From Streptomyces malaysiensis subsp. samsunensis (lineage in GTDB: Bacteria; Actinomycetota; Actinomycetes; Streptomycetales; Streptomycetaceae), in NCBI RefSeq assembly GCF_024519315.1, contig NZ_JANIIC010000037.1, forward strand, positions 46,706 to 110,705: a stretch of 64,000 nt of DNA. Direction: 5' to 3'. This document shows positions 52,064-61,746 of this stretch, piece by piece. Under the pieces are notes generated by a model. It ran no database searches. It was not told where the DNA came from and saw only the letters and a program-made list of their open reading frames with translations. A program made the translations under genes and the position numbers. Each line of letters starts with the position of its first letter. The first letter of the stretch is position 1.

Positions 52064-52240
52064 GGCATCGCGGGGGCGCTGCCGCGTTTCCCGTCCCCGG
52101 AACCATCGCGACGCTGTGAAGCCCCTCCCCTGGAGCCGCCTGTGATGATGTCCCGAACACGGGTGGAAGTGCGACGGTATTGACGTCGCGAACTCTATGG
52201 CAAGCCGATTGCGGCGCCACCCCCTTGGTATTTTTGTTCG

Positions 52241-53344
52241 TCAGCCTTGTGTGTTTCTTTCCCGAAGACCGCCCATACGCTTGAGCAGCCGGTCGGCCGG
52301 CCCGAAGAACTCCGGCCGGGAAACCACCGTATTGCGCAGCGCACGCACCGGAGCGCGCCGCGCGCTATGGCCGAGCGCCACCGGATGGCGGCGCGTCACC
52401 CACCCCTCCACCACGCTGAGATCGCGTGTTTTCAGGGAGTTCTTGTATTCCTTTTCACCGCGCCCGAGATCGAGATAGTCCACACCTTGCGCGGCGGCCC
52501 CCTCCGCCATGCGCAGATGCAGCACCAGACCGGGCGAGAATTTGGCGTAGGCCGGGTCGTAGGCCGGGAACCAGCAGGCGAGCACCCGCTCCGAACGCAG
52601 CCCGAAGTGCGCGGCCACCGGCCGCCCGCCCGCGTACAGCACCGACAGCAGCCCCTGGCAGGAAGCGCTCCGGGTGTGGAACAGCTGCTCCACCAGCCGG
52701 ATGATCCATGGGCGGGCGAACCGGTCGCTGCGCCCCGTCCTGCGGTACTGCGCGGACTTCCAGCCGATCAGCCTGGACAGCACGGCCGGATCGCGCTCGT
52801 CGTGCACATAGCGCACCTCACCCGCGTCCCGGCCCAGTTTGCGCTCCTTGGCCAGCGTGGTGCGGGTGAACTTCGGCGAGCGGGCGCGCAGCCGGGTCAG
52901 ATACGCCTCATAGCCGCGCTCCACGTCGATCACGGGGGAGGGGAAGGAACCCCGGGCCCCCACCTCGAACGGCTTCTGCCCCTCCACCAGATGGTCGAAC
53001 TCCCAGACGGCGAGCCCGCATGCGCGCAGCAGCTCCCGGGCGTCCCACTGGAACCCGGGCCGGTGCACCAGGCCCTGGGCGTCCGAGAGGCCCAGACCGA
53101 TCGCCCGCCCCACCCCGAGCCGGGTGCGCTGAAAGGGGAAGAAGGCCACCGGCTCCCCCTCCTCGCGGACCACCGCGATCCGCACCCCGCGTCTGCACCG
53201 GCCGACGGCGAGCGTGAACTCCGGTGACAGAAAGGGGTTCGCCAGCTCCGGCGCGCCCAGCAGATGCGCCTGTGACTGCATGGCCGTCCACACCGCCCGG
53301 TCGGCGCCGGTCAGCTCCCCCGGGCGGTATACGCCAATGTCCAC
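52241..53344 (-). CDS. GNAT/FemAB-fold (BioF2-like) acyltransferase
   Basis: A 367-residue protein. GTG 53344 is chosen because it overlaps the previous stop (TAGTG); ATG 53374 adds ten residues. Family motifs are ANPFLSPEFTLAVGRCRRGV, FFPFQRTRLGVGRAIGLGLS, and in the GNAT part YAGGRPVAAHFGLRSERVLA and YDPAYAKFSPGLVLHLRMAE, ending with LDLGRGEKEYKNSLKTRDLS. These match the Acetyltransf_6 group found in exopolysaccharide and cellulose clusters. It probably acylates a sugar or lipid carrier. It belongs with the GH39-like and membrane-protein remnants downstream. Confidence 0.87.
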   Translation of the reverse strand: MDIGVYRPGELTGADRAVWTAMQSQAHLLGAPELANPFLSPEFTLAVGRCRRGVRIAVVREEGEPVAFFPFQRTRLGVGRAIGLGLSDAQGLVHRPGFQWDARELLRACGLAVWEFDHLVEGQKPFEVGARGSFPSPVIDVERGYEAYLTRLRARSPKFTRTTLAKERKLGRDAGEVRYVHDERDPAVLSRLIGWKSAQYRRTGRSDRFARPWIIRLVEQLFHTRSASCQGLLSVLYAGGRPVAAHFGLRSERVLACWFPAYDPAYAKFSPGLVLHLRMAEGAAAQGVDYLDLGRGEKEYKNSLKTRDLSVVEGWVTRRHPVALGHSARRAPVRALRNTVVSRPEFFGPADRLLKRMGGLRERNTQG

Positions 53345-53745
53345 TACGTCCAGTCCTGACTTTGTGTCATACATCGTCGTCGCGCGAGGCGGCCAAGCAG
53401 GCTCGGCAGCAGGATCAGCAGGCTCAGCCCCCCGACCGCCGCCACCCCGCCCCGCGCCGACCACAGCCGCAGCGCGAGCATCGCCTGCGCCACCAGGAGA
53501 TTCAGCGCGAGCGCGCCCGCCACCGCCGGCACCGGGCGGATCAGTGCGTCGAGTCCGCGAAGCGCGCTGCCGATCGCCAGCGCGGGCGCCGCGAGCAGGA
53601 AGAAGAGCGTGAACGGCGCCCGCAGCGGCGAGTGGACGTCGGCCAGCGCGAGCGCGGCGCTGATGCCCGCGAGCCCGACCGCGGCGCCCACGATCACCGG
53701 CGGCCAATTCCCACCCGCCGGTCTGTTGTCAGTGATGGTACGCAT
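53344..53745 (-). CDS. Small integral membrane protein
   Basis: A 133-residue hydrophobic protein with four predicted membrane segments (VIVGAAVGLAGISAALALAD, FTLFFLLAAPALAIG, AVAGALALNLLVAQAMLALR, GLSLLILLPSLLGRLA). I do not recognise the family, though similar small proteins sit beside GNAT and glycosyltransferase genes in Streptomyces polysaccharide loci. The start is ATG 53745; its stop overlaps the next gene. Confidence 0.72.
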   Translation of the reverse strand: MRTITDNRPAGGNWPPVIVGAAVGLAGISAALALADVHSPLRAPFTLFFLLAAPALAIGSALRGLDALIRPVPAVAGALALNLLVAQAMLALRLWSARGGVAAVGGLSLLILLPSLLGRLARRRCMTQSQDWT

Positions 53746-54155
53746 TGGCGACTTTGCCCCCCGAAGCGCCGGATGCCGGGCTTCAATGTTGCGCAGTCGA
53801 CGGATGCCGTCAAGGCGGAGAAAGTGTACGAAGATGGCATACGCGCTCGGTCGGTTGAGCGCTCATCAGGGCTGGTCGCGCTCCAAGCGCCGGTGGTGCG
53901 CCGGGGGCGTTCGGGCGTCGCGTGATGACTCATCCGGATTTCGCCGGACCTATGGACCTATCGGCCATGTATCGAAAGATTTTTGCCAACTACACGCATA
54001 GATCGGCCGCCTGCGCGGGATGACATATCCATGTCACACCGCCGCAACGAACCCAACCCCCACACGGTGTGACTGACGGTTTCGAACGTGATTGCCCGTT
54101 TGTCGGGCTATCGCGCCTCATATCGGCACAGCAGTGATCCTGCTAGGGAGATCGA
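53746..54155. other. Divergent intergenic region before the SGNH esterase
   Basis: 410 bp, relatively AT-rich at 53930-54130. It holds the promoters of both flanking genes. An inverted repeat CACACCG...CGGTGTG (54034-54070) lies about 90 bp before the esterase start and could be an operator. No gene is visible. Confidence 0.45.
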
Positions 54156-54962
54156 ATGAAACTGTCCAGACTCACGGCGACGATGGGTGCGTTCGTCGTC
54201 GGTGCCGTCCTCGCCCTCACCGGGGCCGGCTCGGCCCAGGCCACCGAGAACAGCGCGGGCCCCGCCTATGTGGCGCTGGGTGACTCCTATGCGTCCGGCG
54301 TCGGCGCGGGCAGCTACGACAGCGCCAGCGGCAGCTGCAAGCGCAGCACCAAGGCGTACCCCGCGCTCTGGGCCGCCTCGCACGCCCCCTCGAGCTTCAA
54401 CTTCACCGCCTGCTCCGGCGCCGAGACCGGCGATGTGCTGAACAACCAGCTTGGTCCGCTGGGCTCGGGCACCGGTCTTGTCTCCATCTCCATCGGCGGC
54501 AATGACGCCGGCTTCGCCGACATCATGACCACCTGTGTGCTCCAGTCCGAGTCCACCTGCATCAACGCCGTCAACAGCGCCAAGACCTTCGTCCAGAACA
54601 CCCTGCCCGGCAAGCTGGACCAGGTCTACAACGCCATCAGCGCCAAGGCCCCCTCCGCGCATGTCGTCGTCCTCGGCTACCCGCGGTTCTACAAGCTCAA
54701 CGGCTCCTGCATCGTGGGCCTCAGCGAGGCCGAGCGCGCCGCCATCAACAGCGGCGCCGATGCGCTCAACTCCGTCACCGCCAAGCGCGCCGCCGACCAC
54801 GGCTTCAGCTTCGGCGACGTCACCACGACCTTCACCGGACACGAGATCTGCTCCGGCAGCGCCTGGCTGAACAGCGTCACCATCCCCATCGACGAGTCCT
54901 ACCACCCCAACGCCGCCGGACATTCCGGTGGCTACCTCCCGGTCTTCAGCTCAGCCGCCTGA
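54156..54962 (+). CDS. Secreted SGNH-family esterase/lipase
   Basis: A 268-residue secreted hydrolase from ATG 54156 (AGGGAG upstream). The signal peptide ends at AQA-TE (about residue 31). Block I is YVALGDSYASGVGAG (nucleophile Ser), block II CSGAETGDVL, block III ISIGGNDAGF (Asn/Gly oxyanion), block V DESYHPNAAGHSGGY (Asp and His). Cys pairs are placed as in the Streptomyces GDSL lipase family (S. rimosus lipase, S. coelicolor SCO1725). Esters of fatty acids or phospholipids are likely substrates. The 3' end overlaps the convergent kinase gene by 12 bp. Confidence 0.94.
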   Translation: MKLSRLTATMGAFVVGAVLALTGAGSAQATENSAGPAYVALGDSYASGVGAGSYDSASGSCKRSTKAYPALWAASHAPSSFNFTACSGAETGDVLNNQLGPLGSGTGLVSISIGGNDAGFADIMTTCVLQSESTCINAVNSAKTFVQNTLPGKLDQVYNAISAKAPSAHVVVLGYPRFYKLNGSCIVGLSEAERAAINSGADALNSVTAKRAADHGFSFGDVTTTFTGHEICSGSAWLNSVTIPIDESYHPNAAGHSGGYLPVFSSAA

Positions 54963-56600
54963 CCTGCCTTCGCCACGACTCGCAGGGGAGGAGGTTTCGG
55001 TCGCCGGGGCCTCCTCGCAGACCGTGGAGAAGGAGACATGCCCGGAGGTGCCGTCCTCGGGCGTCCTGGTCTCCACCGCGATCCAGTCCTCATGGCTGCC
55101 GCCCGCCGAATACGACAGCTCGGTGTGGCGCACCGTCCGCGACCTGTCGCCGCCGAACGCGACCGTCTTCCAGCCCGGATCGGACACCTTCCCGCTCCCG
55201 GTGATCCAGCGGTACTCCACCGTCGCGGGCGCGCGGTTCACGGTGATCGTCGCCGTGAAGGACGGCGCGCTCCCCTCCGGGGGCGGACAACTGCCCTGAT
55301 ACTCCGCCCGCACCGGCTTCACCACGACCGTCACGGACAGGGCGGGCGGCCGGGTCGTACCGCCGGAAGGGGCGTCGGAGGCGTTGCGCCCGCCGTCCCC
55401 GCTCTCCGCGTCCTCGCCCCGGTCGTCCCCGGACCCGCCGTCCGCAGGGCTCGCCGTGCCCGTGCCGCCGCCCCCGCCGCCCTCATGGCCCGAGCCGTTG
55501 TCCCGCAGCAGCGCCCAGGCCAGCCCGGTCAGCGCCAGCACGGCCAGCAGCGCCCCGGCCACCAACGCGGCCACCGCCGCCCGCTGCCGCCGTGGAGGCG
55601 GCGGCTCATCGGTGGGCCCTGGGCCGTCCGGAGCCGGGGGATACGCACCGGGCGGAGGAGACGGGGGCGCCGCACCGGGCCCCGGTAACCGGCCCAGGGG
55701 CTCGGTCTCCGCCGTGGGAGCCCGTCCGAACGCGCCCGCGGCTGACACCGAGCCGCCGCCCGGCGTGCCTCCCGCGGCCACCAGCCGCAGCAGTCGCTCC
55801 GCCTCCGCCGCCGGCAGCCGCCGCCGCGGATCCTTGTCCAGCAGCCCCGCCAGTACGGGCGTGAGCGGCCCGGCCCGGCGCGGCTCGGGCAGCGACTCGT
55901 CCACCACGGCGCGCAGCGTGCTCAGCGGGGTGTCCTGGCGGAACGGCGAGACCCCCTCCACCGCCGCGTACAGCAGCACGCCCAGCGACCACAGATCCGC
56001 CTCCGGCCCCGGCGGCCGCCCCAGGGCGCGCTCCGGGGCGAGGAACTCGGGGGAACCCACGAGCTCGCCCGTCAGCGTCAGCGCCGAATCGCCCTCCACC
56101 ACCGCGATCCCGAAGTCGGTGAGCACCACCCGGCCGTCATTGGCCATCAGCACATTGGCCGGTTTGACGTCCCGGTGCAGCACACCCACCGCATGCGCGG
56201 CGCGCAGCGCTGCCAGCACCTCCGCGCCGACGCGCGCGGCCCGCGCGGGCGGCAGCGGCCCCTCGGCGTCGAGCACATCGGCCAGCGAAAGACCGCGCAC
56301 CAGCTCCATCACGATCCACGGGCGGCCCTCCATGGCCACGTCGTACACCGTGACCACATTGCGGTGCGAGACCCGCGCCGCCGCCCGGCCCTCGCGCTCC
56401 AGCCTGGCGTACAGCCGCTCGATGTCGCGGTCGCCGAGCCCGGCCGGAGCCCGGACCTCCTTGATGGCGACCTCGCGGCCCAGCGCCTCGTCGTACGCCC
56501 GCCACACCACGCCCATACCGCCCCGGCCCAGCTCGCCCAGCAGACGGTAACGTCCCCCGCCCACCCACTCGCCCCGCCGCCCGGCACCCTCTTCGCTCAT
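54951..56600 (-). CDS. Transmembrane Ser/Thr protein kinase (PknB type)
   Basis: A 549-residue kinase. The N-lobe has GELGRGGMGVVWRAYD (23-37) and Lys47 (REVAIKEV); the C-lobe has HRDVKPAN (142-149, Asp144) and DFGIAV (162-167), so it should be active. A Pro-rich juxtamembrane linker leads to one membrane segment (VAALVAGALLAVLALTGLAW, about 342-361). The extracellular part starts with a Gly-rich linker, then a ~100-residue beta-rich domain (ALSVTVVVKPVRAEYQGSCP) that is not PASTA. It may sense an external ligand. No ftsZ or shape genes are near. Confidence 0.92.
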   Translation of the reverse strand: MSEEGAGRRGEWVGGGRYRLLGELGRGGMGVVWRAYDEALGREVAIKEVRAPAGLGDRDIERLYARLEREGRAAARVSHRNVVTVYDVAMEGRPWIVMELVRGLSLADVLDAEGPLPPARAARVGAEVLAALRAAHAVGVLHRDVKPANVLMANDGRVVLTDFGIAVVEGDSALTLTGELVGSPEFLAPERALGRPPGPEADLWSLGVLLYAAVEGVSPFRQDTPLSTLRAVVDESLPEPRRAGPLTPVLAGLLDKDPRRRLPAAEAERLLRLVAAGGTPGGGSVSAAGAFGRAPTAETEPLGRLPGPGAAPPSPPPGAYPPAPDGPGPTDEPPPPRRQRAAVAALVAGALLAVLALTGLAWALLRDNGSGHEGGGGGGTGTASPADGGSGDDRGEDAESGDGGRNASDAPSGGTTRPPALSVTVVVKPVRAEYQGSCPPPEGSAPSFTATITVNRAPATVEYRWITGSGKVSDPGWKTVAFGGDRSRTVRHTELSYSAGGSHEDWIAVETRTPEDGTSGHVSFSTVCEEAPATETSSPASRGEGRSGG

Positions 56601-56645
56601 GGCCGAGCCCTCCCTCTCAACCGAGCAATTCGGGCTGAATCTACC

Positions 56646-58478
56646 TCAGCCGAGCGTGGTTGCCGCCCCCCTCAACACCAATCCGCACCCCAGCGCGAGC
56701 ACGACGGCGGCGGTCCCCACGGGCGAGGCACGGCGCACCGCACCCAGCAGCCGGTCGATCCGGCCCCCGGACCCCTTGCGCGCCGCCAGCCGCTCCGTGG
56801 CCCGCGCCCCCAGGCGCACCGCGGCGAACCCGGCCAGCGTGAGCGTCAGCGCCAGCCCGAGCCCGTACGCCACCACCAGCACGAAGCCGAACCACGCCTG
56901 CCCCAGCGCGGCCGCGCCGACGAGCACGATGACGGCCGACGGGCTGGGGACCATGCCCCCGGCGAAGCCGAGCAGCAGCGTGCCGCGCAGGGTTGGGCGC
57001 ACCTCGTGGGTGTGCGCGTGGCCGTCGCCGTGGTCATGGGTGACCGTATGGGCGTGGCTGTGCGGGTGGGGGTGCGCATGGTCGTGTGGGCGGTCGTGGC
57101 CGTACGTGTGCTCATGGCCGTGGCCGTGCTCATGGTCATGGCCGTGCGCATGGTCGTGGCCGTGGTGATGGGCCTGTACGTGCCGACGGCGGCGCAGCGC
57201 CTTGCGGAGCAGCCCCGCCCCGGCCACCGCCACCAGTGCGCCGCTCGCGATGCCCAGCCACGAGATCACCGAAGGGGCGGCCGCCGAACCCGCCGTGACC
57301 AGCAGCCCCAGCGCGAACACCCCCAAGGTGTGCGTCACCGTCACCGACGCGCCCAGCGCCAGCACATCGCGCAGCGCGCCGCGCCCGCCCGCCGCCGCGG
57401 CCGCCGCCATCATCGTCTTGCCGTGGCCGGGGGCCAGGGCGTGCATCGCGCCCAGCACCACAGCCGTGGCGAAGGCGGTGAGGGCGAAGCCGAAGGTGAT
57501 GTCATGGCGCGCCACCATGGAGGTCAGCGCCTGCGTCCACCGGTCCACACCGCGCGGCAGCACCGATGAGCCCACCGCGCCGTCCCGGCCGGAATCCGCC
57601 TCCGCCGCGGCGGCGAGCGCGGGACCGCCCGCCGTGACGTTCAGCGTGGCCGACCGCTGATCGGGCGGCGAGGAGAGCTGCCCCGACGGGTAGCGGGTCA
57701 GTCGGTGGGAGGCGGACGCCCTGGGGACATCGGAGTCGGTGAGCGTCATACGGTCGCCCCGCGCGGTCACTTCCCGCCAGCCAGGGCCCGTACCGATGTC
57801 CCGGGGGCGATACCCGACCGCCGCCCGTTCGCCGTGCCCCAGGGCGGCCGTCAGCCGGCACTCCACCCGCAGCGTCGGCAGCCCGGCCTGGCCGGGGCGC
57901 TGACGGGCCAGGGCGCGCCCGTCGCGTACGGGCACCTCGCGTCCGTCGACCGTCAGCCGCGCCCCCTCCGCCGCGTCCGCGCACCGCCGCGCCGCCCATG
58001 CGCCCAACTCCCGCCCGGACAGCGCGTCGTCGCCGTCGCGGTCGATCTCCGGTTTCGCCTGGGCGGAGGGGATCTCGGCGAGGTCCTCGACATGGTCGAT
58101 CCGCAGCGTGCCGGGGGCGACCACCAGCCCGTCGTAACGGTTGACGGTGAAGTTGCCGAGCGGATGCGCCTCGGCACTCCCGGCGGACAACACCACCAGC
58201 GCGACACCCCCCACCAACACCCCGGCAGCCGCCACCCGCCAACGCCCGCTCCGCTTCGGGGCCGTGCTCCGCGCTCCGCCGACGCTTGGCCAGCGGGGCT
58301 TCGGGTGGGTGGCAGGGGCCTCGTCCTCGGTTTGGGGAGGGTTTGTCAGCCGACAACGGATGTGCCGTTTCGGGGTCGTGCTCGGGTTTTCGCCGGTGGG
58401 GGCTTGGGGGCGGAGCCCCGGGTGGGGGGTCGGGGGCTGGGCCCCGGTTCGGGGAGGGGCGGGGTGGGGGAGAGTCAT
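56646..58478 (-). CDS. NicO/RcnA-type nickel-cobalt transporter with His-rich loop
   Basis: A 610-residue reading from ATG 58478, which overlaps the TPR-gene stop. The first ~80 residues are Pro-rich, come from a repeat-like DNA block and are doubtful; conserved sequence begins with a signal-type helix near VAAAGVLVGG (GTG 58235). Then HPLGNFTVNRYDGLVVAPGT opens an extracytoplasmic domain, followed by six membrane segments with GAMHALAPGHGKTMMAA (NicO motif). A cytoplasmic loop has about 28 His in ~60 residues (HDHAHGHDHEHGHGHEH). The family moves Ni2+ or Co2+; whether it imports or exports is uncertain. Confidence 0.85.
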   Translation of the reverse strand: MTLPHPAPPRTGAQPPTPHPGLRPQAPTGENPSTTPKRHIRCRLTNPPQTEDEAPATHPKPRWPSVGGARSTAPKRSGRWRVAAAGVLVGGVALVVLSAGSAEAHPLGNFTVNRYDGLVVAPGTLRIDHVEDLAEIPSAQAKPEIDRDGDDALSGRELGAWAARRCADAAEGARLTVDGREVPVRDGRALARQRPGQAGLPTLRVECRLTAALGHGERAAVGYRPRDIGTGPGWREVTARGDRMTLTDSDVPRASASHRLTRYPSGQLSSPPDQRSATLNVTAGGPALAAAAEADSGRDGAVGSSVLPRGVDRWTQALTSMVARHDITFGFALTAFATAVVLGAMHALAPGHGKTMMAAAAAAGGRGALRDVLALGASVTVTHTLGVFALGLLVTAGSAAAPSVISWLGIASGALVAVAGAGLLRKALRRRRHVQAHHHGHDHAHGHDHEHGHGHEHTYGHDRPHDHAHPHPHSHAHTVTHDHGDGHAHTHEVRPTLRGTLLLGFAGGMVPSPSAVIVLVGAAALGQAWFGFVLVVAYGLGLALTLTLAGFAAVRLGARATERLAARKGSGGRIDRLLGAVRRASPVGTAAVVLALGCGLVLRGAATTLG

Positions 58479-59836
58479 CGGGCACCCCCCAGCCCCTTCA
58501 GCGCCGCCTTCGCCGCCCGCGCCCCCGTCGGCGAGAACCCCGGGTTCAGGTCGAGCGCGGCCTTAAAATGGCGGCGCGCCGACCGGCCGTCGCCGAGGGA
58601 CTTCTCGATGATGCCCCGGTGGTAGAGGAACGCCGCGTTGCGGTAGCCCGGCTCGGCCGCGCGCTCGGCGTACTCCAGCGCCTCCTCGTCCTCGCCGTTG
58701 CGGTGCAGCGCCCAGGCCAGCGCGTCGGCGGTGTGCACCGTCCGCCGCCGGTCCCATTCGGCGCGGGCCGCCTTCAGCGCCTCCTTCGCATCGCCGTGGT
58801 CGGCCGCGACCAGCGCGCTGTCCAGGTCGGTCGCCACCCCGTTGGCCCGTGCGAGCGCGAACCAGGTGTCCACCACGGAGTACTGCCGGCGGGCCATGGC
58901 CCGGTCGCCCCGCGCCTCGTACGCCTCGCCCAGCGCCGCGAGCTCCGCGGGCAGCGGATAGCGCCGTACGACCGCCTCCAGATCGCGGATCCCCGCCTTC
59001 TGACGGCCGTCCGCGACCGAGGTGCGGCCGCGGCCCTCCACCGCCGGGAGATAGCCGGGCACAGCGCGCAACGCGGTGGCGTAGGCCCGCCGTGCCGCGT
59101 CGTACTCGCCCTGGTTCCCGGCCAGTTGGCCGAGCGCCGTCGAGACGTAGGCGATATCGCTCGGCGAGGTCGCGGAGTCCCGCGCACGCAGCAGCACCCG
59201 GCGCGCCCCGGCCGGATCGCCGCGCAGTTCGAGTACGTAGGCGAGGCGGGTGAAGACGGGGATGCCGGGGCGCAGGGAGTCGGCCTTCTCGGCGGCCGTG
59301 TACGCGTCCCTGTAGCGGCCCAGCTCCACGAGGGCGTCCACCCGGACGGCCAGCGCGCCCTGGCTGTAGGAGTTCACCTTCAGGGCCTTGTCGGCGTCGC
59401 GCAGCGCACCGTGGAAGTCATGGCGGGCGGCGGCGAGCGAGGCGCGCCCGGCGAGCGCCACGTCGTTGTCGCGCGGCTGGAGGGACAGGGACCGGGCGAA
59501 CGCCTTGTCCGCCTGCGGATAGCGGGTGGGGTCGCCGCTGGTCCTGGCCTGCTCCACATAGGCCGAGCCCAGCCCGGCCCAGCTCTCCGCGTCCTTCGGC
59601 TCGGCGCGCAGATGGGTCTGCATCGCGTCGATCTGCCGGGCGAGGCCGTCGCCGCTGAGCTGCTCGTACCGCGCGGCGGCCGGGCGCACCGCGCGGGCGG
59701 TGGCCTGGCCGTCGCCGGACCCGCCCGATCCGTCCGAGGCGTCGATCCCGACCGAGGCGGCGGTCAGCCCCGCCGCGAGCGCGACCACCACGGCCGCGGT
59801 GCGGGCCGTATGGGGGAGGAATGGCCGAAGAGCCAT
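58475..59836 (-). CDS. Secreted/anchored tetratricopeptide-repeat protein
   Basis: A 453-residue protein from ATG 59836 (AAAGG upstream; ATG 59857 is an alternative). The N-terminal membrane or signal segment is TAAVVVALAAGLTAASVGID. After a Gly/Ser linker, at least eight TPR-like helical repeats follow (AESWAGLGSAYVEQAR, ALAGRASLAAARHDFHGALR, YVLELRGDPAGARRVLLRAR, LGQLAGNQGEYDAARRAYAT). It is a scaffold likely outside the membrane. The stop overlaps the NicO start (ATGA), and DUF4331 lies upstream on the same strand, so the three are probably one operon. Confidence 0.87.
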   Translation of the reverse strand: MALRPFLPHTARTAAVVVALAAGLTAASVGIDASDGSGGSGDGQATARAVRPAAARYEQLSGDGLARQIDAMQTHLRAEPKDAESWAGLGSAYVEQARTSGDPTRYPQADKAFARSLSLQPRDNDVALAGRASLAAARHDFHGALRDADKALKVNSYSQGALAVRVDALVELGRYRDAYTAAEKADSLRPGIPVFTRLAYVLELRGDPAGARRVLLRARDSATSPSDIAYVSTALGQLAGNQGEYDAARRAYATALRAVPGYLPAVEGRGRTSVADGRQKAGIRDLEAVVRRYPLPAELAALGEAYEARGDRAMARRQYSVVDTWFALARANGVATDLDSALVAADHGDAKEALKAARAEWDRRRTVHTADALAWALHRNGEDEEALEYAERAAEPGYRNAAFLYHRGIIEKSLGDGRSARRHFKAALDLNPGFSPTGARAAKAALKGLGGAR

Positions 59837-60009
59837 GGTGACAGCTGCCTTTCGCATGAGCACGAACGCGCGGCGGGGCGGGCGAACGGAGGGGATGGGC
59901 TGAGGAGGGGATGGGGGACAGGCCGGGGAAGGGAGGAACGTGGGCGCGGCCGCCGCGCGGGTGTCGGCGGGGCCGCGCCCGGTGGTACGGGCCCGATGGC
60001 ACCCGTGGT

Positions 60010-61524
60010 TCAGTGCCGGCGCGGACGGGGAGCCCGCCGGCGCGACCGCATCCACAGGAATCCGAGGCCCAGCAGCAGCACGGCCCCGCCGCCGGCCGCC
60101 GCGGACCCGGCCAGCAGCATGTTGTCGTCGGAGGAGGAATCGATGCCCGAACCGCCGTTCAGCAACGACTGCCCGGCGCTCTTCTGGACGGCCTTGGCGT
60201 CCGAGCCGGAGCTGGGCGGCGCCAGATACGGGAAGGAGCCGCCGAACTTCTGGTCGTTCTCGTCGACCGCGTCGCCCAGGTCGTTCTTCTTGCCGAGCAG
60301 TTCGCCCTCCATGGCCTGGAGCGCGATGTCCAGGACGTCGTCGGAGAGCCTGCGGCCGTTGGGGAAGCCCGCGTTGTCACCGTCCAGGACGCCCAGCCGC
60401 TTGGGGCTGCCCGCGGGCGGGATGGAGGTGTTCAGGCGCAGCATCTCGGCGGGGCGGACGTCGGGCGGCTGGTTGAGCTTGGGCACACCGGTGAGGAACG
60501 CCTGCACCAGGTCGTCGCGCGGGGCGTCGGGCGCCTTGATCTTGTAGATCTGCTCGACCAGCTTGGGCAGTTCGGGGTCCTGGACGAACTTCAGGAACTG
60601 CCCGTCGTCCCATGGCGCGGAGGCGTTGAACTTGTCCTTGTCCTTGCGCGGGATGACCACCTCGTTGACCAGCGGGCTGCCGAGCCGGGAGACCTGTGTC
60701 CAGTCGCCGTCGGCGGTCTGGCGGTGGGTGGTGGCCCATACGCCGATCACCGGCTGGTCCTTGGACTCGGCCAGCGCCGACGTCGGCACCTGGAGCGCCA
60801 TCGACTGGACGTTGTAGCCCTTGAGGGTGTCATTGCCGACCTCGGACATGTCGCCGCCGTACAGCAGGTCGAAGACGCGCAGATCGAGGAAGAAGGGGTC
60901 GTCGGACTGGCCGGCGAAGGCGGTCGAGCCCCCGCTGTAGCCGATCTTCCGCACCGCCTGGTCGCGGAGCTTCTGGTAGTCGGGCATGGACGCCTTGCCG
61001 ACGTTCGACGGGGCGACCGGCAGATCGTGGCCGAGCGTCGCGCGCGCGACGGCCTTCTGCTGCCTCAGCTTGATGACCTCGAGGTCGTATGTCTGGGTGA
61101 AGTTGAGGGTCGCGTCCTCGATCGAGTTGACCGGGCCGGTGTTGTAGAGGAACGTGTCGCCGTTCTTGACGTGGTCCTTGAAGGTCCACCGGAACAGCAG
61201 ATCGCCCTGGCCGTCGCCGTCGTTGTCGACGTGCAGGTCATAGCGGGCGTCATGGGCGAACTTGTAGAAGTTGGGGCCGCCCGCCGGGTCCTGGAACGGC
61301 AGCACGTTGACGACCATGGTGGTCGTGTCCGGCTTGTCCGGGCTGACGAACGCGTAGACATCCGTGGCGTCGTACTGCGGCTGACCGGAGATCAGCGGCG
61401 CCTCACGGTGGCTCGAAGCCTGCGCCGTCCCCGGCTGGAGTACGGCCACACCGGCGGCGGTGAGCCCGCCGGCGGCCAGTGCACAGCTGACCAGCGCGGC
61501 CAGGCTCTTGGTGATTGCGGTCAT
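60010..61524 (-). CDS. Secreted DUF4331 protein with C-terminal membrane anchor
   Basis: A 504-residue protein from ATG 61524. The signal peptide ends at AQA-SS (about residue 36), followed by the DUF4331 start SSHREAPLISGQPQYDATDV. Further marks are YDLHVDNDGDGQGDLLFRWT and GFPNGRRLSDDVLDIALQAM. The end has a membrane segment (AGGGAVLLLGLGFLWM) and SRRRAPRPRRH, so it is anchored to the outer face. DUF4331 function is unknown; it is found with NicO transporters and TPR proteins, as here, hinting at metal handling or envelope stress. The gap to the TPR gene is 173 bp. Confidence 0.9.
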   Translation of the reverse strand: MTAITKSLAALVSCALAAGGLTAAGVAVLQPGTAQASSHREAPLISGQPQYDATDVYAFVSPDKPDTTTMVVNVLPFQDPAGGPNFYKFAHDARYDLHVDNDGDGQGDLLFRWTFKDHVKNGDTFLYNTGPVNSIEDATLNFTQTYDLEVIKLRQQKAVARATLGHDLPVAPSNVGKASMPDYQKLRDQAVRKIGYSGGSTAFAGQSDDPFFLDLRVFDLLYGGDMSEVGNDTLKGYNVQSMALQVPTSALAESKDQPVIGVWATTHRQTADGDWTQVSRLGSPLVNEVVIPRKDKDKFNASAPWDDGQFLKFVQDPELPKLVEQIYKIKAPDAPRDDLVQAFLTGVPKLNQPPDVRPAEMLRLNTSIPPAGSPKRLGVLDGDNAGFPNGRRLSDDVLDIALQAMEGELLGKKNDLGDAVDENDQKFGGSFPYLAPPSSGSDAKAVQKSAGQSLLNGGSGIDSSSDDNMLLAGSAAAGGGAVLLLGLGFLWMRSRRRAPRPRRH

Positions 61525-61746
61525 CCTGTAGGTCCTTCGCACGCTTGTTGGAGCAGTCCTTCAAACGGCTATTCGGGCCTGGTGAGCGGATGGATTGGTC
61601 TGCCCGGGAATTTGTTTGCGCGTGATAGGTATCGTCAACACCCTTGACGTGGTGGTGAATCCGGAACCTGGGATGCGTGGGTGACGGCTCGGGGAGGTAG
61701 GGTTACTCTGCCCGGGGCGGGTGCCCTCGTACGGGTGGGGAGTGTC

